A DNA stretch of 16,747 nt from Clostridia bacterium (lineage in GTDB: Bacteria; Bacillota; Clostridia; Christensenellales; Borkfalkiaceae). Below the pieces are notes generated by a model, which did no database searches, was not told the DNA's origin, and saw only the letters and a list, made by a program, of their open reading frames with translations. The stretch covers positions 1 to 16,747 of the forward strand of contig JAGBSS010000104.1 of the NCBI GenBank assembly GCA_017631725.1, written 5' to 3'. The translations under genes and the position numbers were made by a program. Positions 13,610 to 16,747 of the stretch are shown one piece after another (the first letter of the stretch is position 1; each line of letters opens with the position of its first letter).

Positions 13610-14809
13610 ATGGAAAAAATTAAAATGTTAACGCCACTCGTTGAGATGGATGGCGATGAAATGACCAGAATTTTATGGAAATGGATTAAAGAAATTTTAA
13701 TAGAGCCTTACGTAGATTTGAAAACCGAATACTACGATTTAGGTTTGGAAAATCGTGATAAAACAAACGATAAGGTAACGGTAGATTCTGCGAATGCAAC
13801 CCTTAAATACGGCGTTGCAGTTAAGTGTGCTACAATAACGCCAAACAATCAAAGAATGACCGAATATAATTTAAAAGAAATGTGGAAAAGTCCTAACGGC
13901 ACAATTAGGGCAATTTTAGATGGCACGGTGTTTAGAGCGCCAATTTTAGTAAACGGCATAACACCATATATTCCCACTTGGAAAAACCCAATTGTAATTG
14001 CTCGTCACGCTTATGGAGACGTGTATAAGGCAGTAGACGGTTTTACTAAAGGCGGAAAGGCAGAACTTGTATTTACCGATGAAAACGGGCAAGAAGTTAG
14101 GAAAATCGTTCACGATTTTAATGGAGAAGGGGTAGTAATGGCAATGCATAACACCGATAAAAGCATTGCAAGTTTTGCTCGTTCTTGCTTTAACTATGCT
14201 TTGTCAGTAAACTTACCACTTTGGTTTTCTACAAAAGATACCATTAGCAAAATTTACGATGGTAGGTTTAAAAAGATTTTTGCCGACATTTACGAAAACG
14301 AATATAAAGAAAAGTTTGAAAAAGCCGGCATAGAATATATGTACACTTTAATTGATGACGTTGTTGCAAGAATTATTCGTTCCAATGGCGGAATAGTTTG
14401 GGCCTGCAAAAACTACGATGGCGACGTTATGAGTGATATGCTTGCAACGGCATACGGCTCGCTTGCAATGATGACAAGCGTTTTAGTTTCTCCAACCGGC
14501 GTTTACGAATACGAAGCAGCTCACGGCACGGTTACAAGGCACTATTACAAATATTTAAAGGGCGAACCAACTTCTACAAACTCTGTAGCAACTATTTTTG
14601 CTTGGACGGGGGCGCTTAAAAAACGTGGCGAATTAGATAATTTACCAGACCTTATAGCCTTTGCAGAAAGGTTAGAAAAAGCAACTCTTTCTACTATAGA
14701 AAATGGCTATATGACAGGCGACCTTGCCGCAATATTTAAAAAAGACGGCATAACCCCTGTAAAACTTGGCTCTAAAGAATTTTTACAAAAAATTGCAGAA
14801 AATTTATAA
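13610..14809 (+). CDS. icd: NADP-dependent isocitrate dehydrogenase, eukaryotic-type (subfamily II)
   Basis: This enzyme oxidises isocitrate to 2-oxoglutarate with NADP+. The 399-aa sequence is of the dimeric type found in eukaryotes and some bacteria, not the E. coli type. It has [15 protein letters not shown] (9-23), KCATITPN (72-79), [17 protein letters not shown] (93-109; isocitrate binding Ser, Asn, Arg100, Arg109), ARHAYGDVY (131-139) with Arg132 and Tyr139, the metal-site region [16 protein letters not shown], and [11 protein letters not shown] for NADP. A frame extension to an ATG at 13592 would overlap the promoter; AAGGAG (13598-13603) supports ATG 13610. It has its own promoter and terminator and no other TCA genes beside it, so 2-oxoglutarate or NADPH supply is a reasonable inferred role. 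Confidence 0.96.
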   Translation: MEKIKMLTPLVEMDGDEMTRILWKWIKEILIEPYVDLKTEYYDLGLENRDKTNDKVTVDSANATLKYGVAVKCATITPNNQRMTEYNLKEMWKSPNGTIRAILDGTVFRAPILVNGITPYIPTWKNPIVIARHAYGDVYKAVDGFTKGGKAELVFTDENGQEVRKIVHDFNGEGVVMAMHNTDKSIASFARSCFNYALSVNLPLWFSTKDTISKIYDGRFKKIFADIYENEYKEKFEKAGIEYMYTLIDDVVARIIRSNGGIVWACKNYDGDVMSDMLATAYGSLAMMTSVLVSPTGVYEYEAAHGTVTRHYYKYLKGEPTSTNSVATIFAWTGALKKRGELDNLPDLIAFAERLEKATLSTIENGYMTGDLAAIFKKDGITPVKLGSKEFLQKIAENL

Positions 14810-14826
14810 TATAAAAAACAAAATTA

Positions 14827-14856
14827 AACTCGGCTTTTTGCAAGCCGAGTTTTTTT
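14827..14856 (+). terminator. Intrinsic terminator of icd
   Basis: AACTCGGCTT (14827-14836) and AAGCCGAGTT (14842-14851) form a 10-bp perfect stem with a TTTGC loop, followed by a run of seven Ts. Confidence 0.95.
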
Positions 14857-14866
14857 ATAAATAATA

Positions 14867-14895
14867 TTGAAAATAATTTTAAAGTGTGATATACT
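14867..14895 (+). promoter_or_regulatory. Strong promoter of the structured RNA
   Basis: TTGAAA (14867-14872), a 17-bp spacer and TATACT (14890-14895) are each 5/6 matches. The expected start, about 14902, is exactly where the long 5'/3' closing stem of the downstream RNA begins. Confidence 0.75.
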
Positions 14896-14901
14896 AATTT
14901 G

Positions 14902-15106
14902 GCGAAACAAACTAAATAATAAAAATTAAGCATATCTAGGGGAATAAAAATTCTCTATTTTGTTGACACTCTAATTAAACCCATTTTGTAAAATGCGGAT
15001 TCCGTAATTAGAGTGCTTAGGGTATACTTAAATGCTTTAGTTTGTTTCGCGACAGCGGGATTCGTGTTTAGGTGCGCTAATTCCGATTGGCGCACTTTTT
15101 ATTTTT
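14902..15106 (+). ncRNA. Structured RNA of unknown class (or long 5' leader of the methyltransferase-like gene)
   Basis: The 5' end GCGAAACAAACTAAA (14902-14916) pairs perfectly with TTTAGTTTGTTTCGC (15036-15050). Inside it, TTAAGCATATC (14926-14936) pairs with GGTATACTTAA (15021-15031) with one mismatch and one G-U; GGGGAAT-type hairpin at 14939-14956; and CACTCTAATTA (14967-14977) pairs perfectly with TAATTAGAGTG (15005-15015), capped by a CATTT/AAATG hairpin (14982-14995). The whole is a 149-nt rod with an asymmetric bubble, preceded by a good promoter and followed by an intrinsic terminator. The rod-with-bubble shape recalls 6S RNA, but it is short and the bubble is lopsided, so I do not claim that. 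I see no T-box, SAM, or other riboswitch consensus. No coding frame of note occupies it. Confidence 0.65.
15072..15106 (+). terminator. Intrinsic terminator between the structured RNA and the methyltransferase-like gene
   Basis: GTGCGCTAAT (15072-15081) and ATTGGCGCAC (15086-15095) form a 10-bp stem (one G-U) with a TCCG loop, followed by TTTTTATTTTT. An upstream CGGGATT (15056-15062) can pair with AATTCCG (15079-15085), which includes part of the stem and the whole loop, so a competing antiterminator is possible. Confidence 0.88.
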
Positions 15107-15130
15107 GGGTAGTTTGCAAGGGGTCTTTAA

Positions 15131-15778
15131 ATGAAAGAAAAAATTATAGACAACATTTACGTTAGTTATAAAGATGTGGAAAGCCAACTAAACCATTATA
15201 AAAAGCAATTTAAAAATAAGACAATTTTATGTAATTGCGACAACCTTTTAAAAAGTAAAATTTTTAAATATTTTGCGTTGAATTTTAATATACTAGGTTT
15301 GAAAAAACTTATTTTAATAAGTTGCGATAGTAATTTTTGCGAGCAGAATTCCGTTTTAATTGACAGAGAAGGACTATCTTTTTGGCAATATAAGGCTTTT
15401 AAAATAGAAATAATTAAAGGCTTAAATGGAAAAAGTTTAAATTTGCAGTATTTACAACGTTTATTAACAGATGGAAATAATAAAATAGAACCTTTAATGG
15501 GAAATGGTGATTTTTTTAGCTACGAGTGTGTAAGTTTTATAGAACAAGCAGATTTAATAGTAAATCTGCCCCCATTGTCACTGCTATCAGAGTATCTTTC
15601 TTTTTTTGTGGCACATAATAAAAAATTTTTTGCGTTCGGTAAATTAAGCAAAGTTACAGATGACAAAATTGCTAATCTTTTAAAGAATAATAAGGTATGG
15701 GTTTGTAATAATTTTTTATCACATATTAAAGAGAGGGATGATAAGATAAAAGGTGTTTATCTGTTTACAAATATTTAG
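15131..15778 (+). CDS. Degenerate, short EcoRI-type adenine DNA methyltransferase homologue
   Basis: The 215-aa protein follows the EcoRI adenine methyltransferase family from memory of its motifs: HYKKQFKNKTILCNCDN (22-38; family CNCDDP), SKIFKYFALNFNILGLKKL (42-60), GNGDFFSYECVSFIEQADLIV (124-144; family GDFRSxEC...ADIVV), EYLSFFVAHNKKFFAFG (154-170) and NNKVWV (186-191). The catalytic NPPF motif reads LPPL (146-149), losing the Asn and the aromatic residue. The protein ends at LFTNI where the family continues WFTNLD; an LDYKK appears in another frame at 15775-15789, suggesting a small frameshift. It lacks the C-terminal third (family about 300-350 aa). AAGGGG (15118-15123) precedes the ATG. 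No restriction endonuclease gene is adjacent. It is probably inactive as a methyltransferase, either repurposed or decaying. Confidence 0.7.
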   Translation: MKEKIIDNIYVSYKDVESQLNHYKKQFKNKTILCNCDNLLKSKIFKYFALNFNILGLKKLILISCDSNFCEQNSVLIDREGLSFWQYKAFKIEIIKGLNGKSLNLQYLQRLLTDGNNKIEPLMGNGDFFSYECVSFIEQADLIVNLPPLSLLSEYLSFFVAHNKKFFAFGKLSKVTDDKIANLLKNNKVWVCNNFLSHIKERDDKIKGVYLFTNI

Positions 15779-15806
15779 ATTATAAAAAATAAAAAAGAAC
15801 TTGTTT

Positions 15807-15843
15807 TAGTGCGTCAGCAATAATCCCTATTACTGACGCACTA
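15807..15843. repeat. Perfect 11-bp palindrome (hairpin)
   Basis: TAGTGCGTCAG (15807-15817) and CTGACGCACTA (15833-15843) are perfect inverted repeats; TAAT (15821-15824) and ATTA (15829-15832) extend the stem inside, leaving a CCCT loop and a CAA bulge. It lies 29 bp after the methyltransferase-like stop codon. It has no T-tract after it, so it is not an obvious terminator. Confidence 0.75.
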
Positions 15844-15867
15844 GTTATATTTGCCTTTTCAAACAAG

Positions 15868-15922
15868 TTATATTGCTATTGCAGTGTTATTTTGCCATCG
15901 CAAAATTTTATTCGCCATTGGC
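15868..15922. repeat. Three tandem 15-bp hairpin repeats
   Basis: TTATATTGCTATTGC (15868-15882), TTATTTTGCCATCGC (15887-15901) and TTATTCGCCATTGGC (15908-15922) follow one another at 19- and 21-bp spacing. Each can fold a mini-hairpin around the YAT core (for example TTTTGCcatcGCAAAA and TCGCCattGGCGA), and stem bases change in compensating pairs between copies, as expected of a repeat kept for its fold. Confidence 0.6.
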
Positions 15923-16013
15923 GAGTTAAAGGTAAATATAACGCAACACCTTGCCTATAACTTTTAGCCACAAGGGTAAAAATACCACTAATTTTATATT
16001 GATTTTTGTGGAT

Positions 16014-16058
16014 AAGAAAAGCACACTACGTTTCACTTTTAGTGAAGAATAGTGTGCT
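16014..16058 (-). terminator. Candidate terminator of mntP
   Basis: On the minus strand AGCACACTA and TAGTGTGCT (plus 16050-16058 and 16020-16028) form a 9-bp stem with an inner TTCACT/AGTGAA stem and are followed by TTTCTT. It lies about 60 bp after the mntP stop. The T-run is broken, so strength is uncertain. Confidence 0.5.
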
Positions 16059-16116
16059 ATACTTTTGTTATGGATAAAAAATCCCTACGGGCCACGGCTT
16101 GACCAAGTTCTTTTTC

Positions 16117-16713
16117 TTAAATTATTGCTGTTATAAGGTTTTTAATAAACAGAGCAAAAAGAATTATTGCACCTGCCCATTTTGCTTTTGTTTCTAAGGC
16201 TTTGCCAATTGCTTTCCCCAATAACACCCCTACAAGACAAATAGAAAAGGTGACGATACCAATTATAAGGCAGGCAAAAAACGGGTGGGGTAAATTAATT
16301 GTTGCAAAGGTCACGCCAATTAAAAGAGCATCTATGCTTGTTGCAACTGCTTGAACAAATAAAAACCAAAATGTAAACTTTTTGGGTTTGTTTTCGCAAA
16401 CAACTTTGCCATCTGATGTTTTTTTGCAATCTTTAACATTATCTATGGCAATTTTAAGTGCCAAAATTAAAAATACCGCCGCCGTTAAATAATCTGCCAC
16501 GTTAGATAAAAATCCCACGAAAAGTGAGCCAACGTAAAAGCCGATAACGGGCATTAAAAATTGGAAAAAGGCAAATGATAGTGGCATTGACCAAATGATT
16601 TTTTTATTAAGTTGATTTTTAAACGTGGTGCAGTTTGCTATAGAAATTGCAAAGGCATCCATAGAAAGCCCTGCGCCAACGCCTAAAAAATAAAAAAATT
16701 GAGAAACCGTCAT
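16117..16713 (-). CDS. mntP: MntP family manganese efflux pump
   Basis: MntP exports Mn2+ across the cytoplasmic membrane. The 198-aa protein has six hydrophobic segments in two repeats, each with the family acidic motif: GLSMDAFAISIANC (15-28) in the first half and VATSIDALLIGVTFA in the second. The loop between the halves (DNVKDCKKTSDGKVVCENKPKK) contains two cysteines and is charged, as is usual for the cytoplasmic linker. The C-terminus (WAGAIILFALFIKNLI) matches the last helix. There is no Shine-Dalgarno before the ATG. A yybP-ykoY manganese riboswitch often precedes such genes, but only 34 bp upstream are in the window and none is visible. Confidence 0.92.
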   Translation of the reverse strand: MTVSQFFYFLGVGAGLSMDAFAISIANCTTFKNQLNKKIIWSMPLSFAFFQFLMPVIGFYVGSLFVGFLSNVADYLTAAVFLILALKIAIDNVKDCKKTSDGKVVCENKPKKFTFWFLFVQAVATSIDALLIGVTFATINLPHPFFACLIIGIVTFSICLVGVLLGKAIGKALETKAKWAGAIILFALFIKNLITAII

Positions 16714-16733
16714 ATTAATAACAACTATACAAA

Positions 16734-16739
16734 ATTATA
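16734..16739 (-). promoter_or_regulatory. Possible -10 box upstream of mntP
   Basis: The minus strand reads a perfect TATAAT here, which would give a leader of about 14 nt without a ribosome binding site. The -35 position lies outside the window. Confidence 0.25.
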
Positions 16740-16747
16740 TTGCAAAA

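Larger units (their letters stand above)
15791..16115. repeat. Palindrome-rich intergenic element with 12-bp inverted ends
   Basis: No gene is seen in this stretch. AAAAAGAACTTG (15792-15803) and CAAGTTCTTTTT (16104-16115) are perfect inverted repeats at its ends. Nested within are AACTTGTTT (15798-15806) against AAACAAGTT (15861-15869), and GTTATATTTGCCTTT (15844-15858) against AAAGGTAAATATAAC (15928-15942, one G-T). A long hairpin and three small hairpins listed separately lie inside. The layout suggests a miniature mobile element or a dispersed structured repeat. No transposase is present and no clear target duplication was found. Confidence 0.5.

Noticed and set aside
14963..14992. Perfect TTGACA (14963-14968) as an internal promoter
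   Set aside because: With 17-18 bp spacing the -10 is only TTGTAA or TGTAAA, and the bases are better explained as part of the bubble and the 11-bp stem of the structured RNA.
14902..15106. T-box, SAM riboswitch, SRP RNA or tmRNA
   Set aside because: No TGGNACCGCG T-box motif, no SAM-I core, no SRP helix 8 sequence and no tmRNA tag frame; size is also wrong for tmRNA.
15131..15778. A complete restriction-modification system
   Set aside because: No endonuclease gene is present on either side, and the methyltransferase-like protein lacks its catalytic motif and C-terminal part.
15868..15922. Three regularly spaced repeats as a small CRISPR array
   Set aside because: Repeats are 15 bp with spacers of only 4-6 bp, each copy is a separate hairpin, and no cas gene is near.
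16059..16116. GGATTTTTTATCC and the CCCGTAGGG segment on the minus strand as the mntP terminator
   Set aside because: Stems are 3-5 bp only; the hairpin at 16020-16058 is a better candidate.

Overview
The window looks like chromosomal DNA of a low-GC Bacillota, most likely a Clostridia-type lineage. It is AT-rich, uses the standard code (TGA is used as stop, TGG encodes Trp), has AGGAG-type ribosome binding sites inside operons, and carries Firmicutes-style gene sets: obg-yhbY-nadD-yqeK-rsfS, tsaE-tsaB-rimI, an FMN riboswitch with ribU, and murF-ddl. There is no rRNA, tRNA, CRISPR array or recognisable transposase.

Layout. 1-514: two small helical proteins of unknown function, divergently transcribed, the first cut by the window edge. 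511-1991: a class V aminotransferase (cysteine desulfurase type) on the minus strand, divergent from a DUF3343/Se-S-carrier-like protein, a pair that suggests sulfur or selenium handling. 2047-4231: nth, obgE, yhbY. 4228-4986: an inverted four-TM unknown. 5070-6537: a nadD-yqeK fusion and rsfS. 6534-6797: an inverted one-TM protein. 6898-7785: a DeoC-fold protein without the aldolase lysines. 7831-8588: FMN riboswitch, terminator and riboflavin transporter ribU. 8612-10740: tsaE, tsaB, rimI and an alpha/beta hydrolase that appears to start at an ATT codon. 10746-13568: a membrane-anchored MurF-type ligase and D-Ala-D-Ala ligase. 13610-14809: eukaryotic-type NADP isocitrate dehydrogenase with its own promoter and terminator.

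The accessory part is 14860-16116. It holds a strong promoter, a structured RNA closed by a 15-bp 5'/3' stem, an intrinsic terminator, a short degenerate relative of EcoRI-type adenine methyltransferases whose NPPF motif reads LPPL, and about 325 bp of nested palindromes. An MntP-type manganese exporter follows on the minus strand.

The housekeeping genes fall into translation/ribosome assembly (obgE, yhbY, rsfS, tsaE, tsaB, rimI), cofactors (nadD, ribU), DNA repair (nth) and cell wall (murF, ddl). Several first-in-transcript genes have a promoter ending 6-9 nt before the ATG and no Shine-Dalgarno, which suggests leaderless mRNAs. Three convergent gene pairs share one TTAA as both stop codons. 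The best candidates for something undescribed are the structured RNA plus methyltransferase-like gene, the catalytically stripped DeoC-like protein, and the ATT-started hydrolase.
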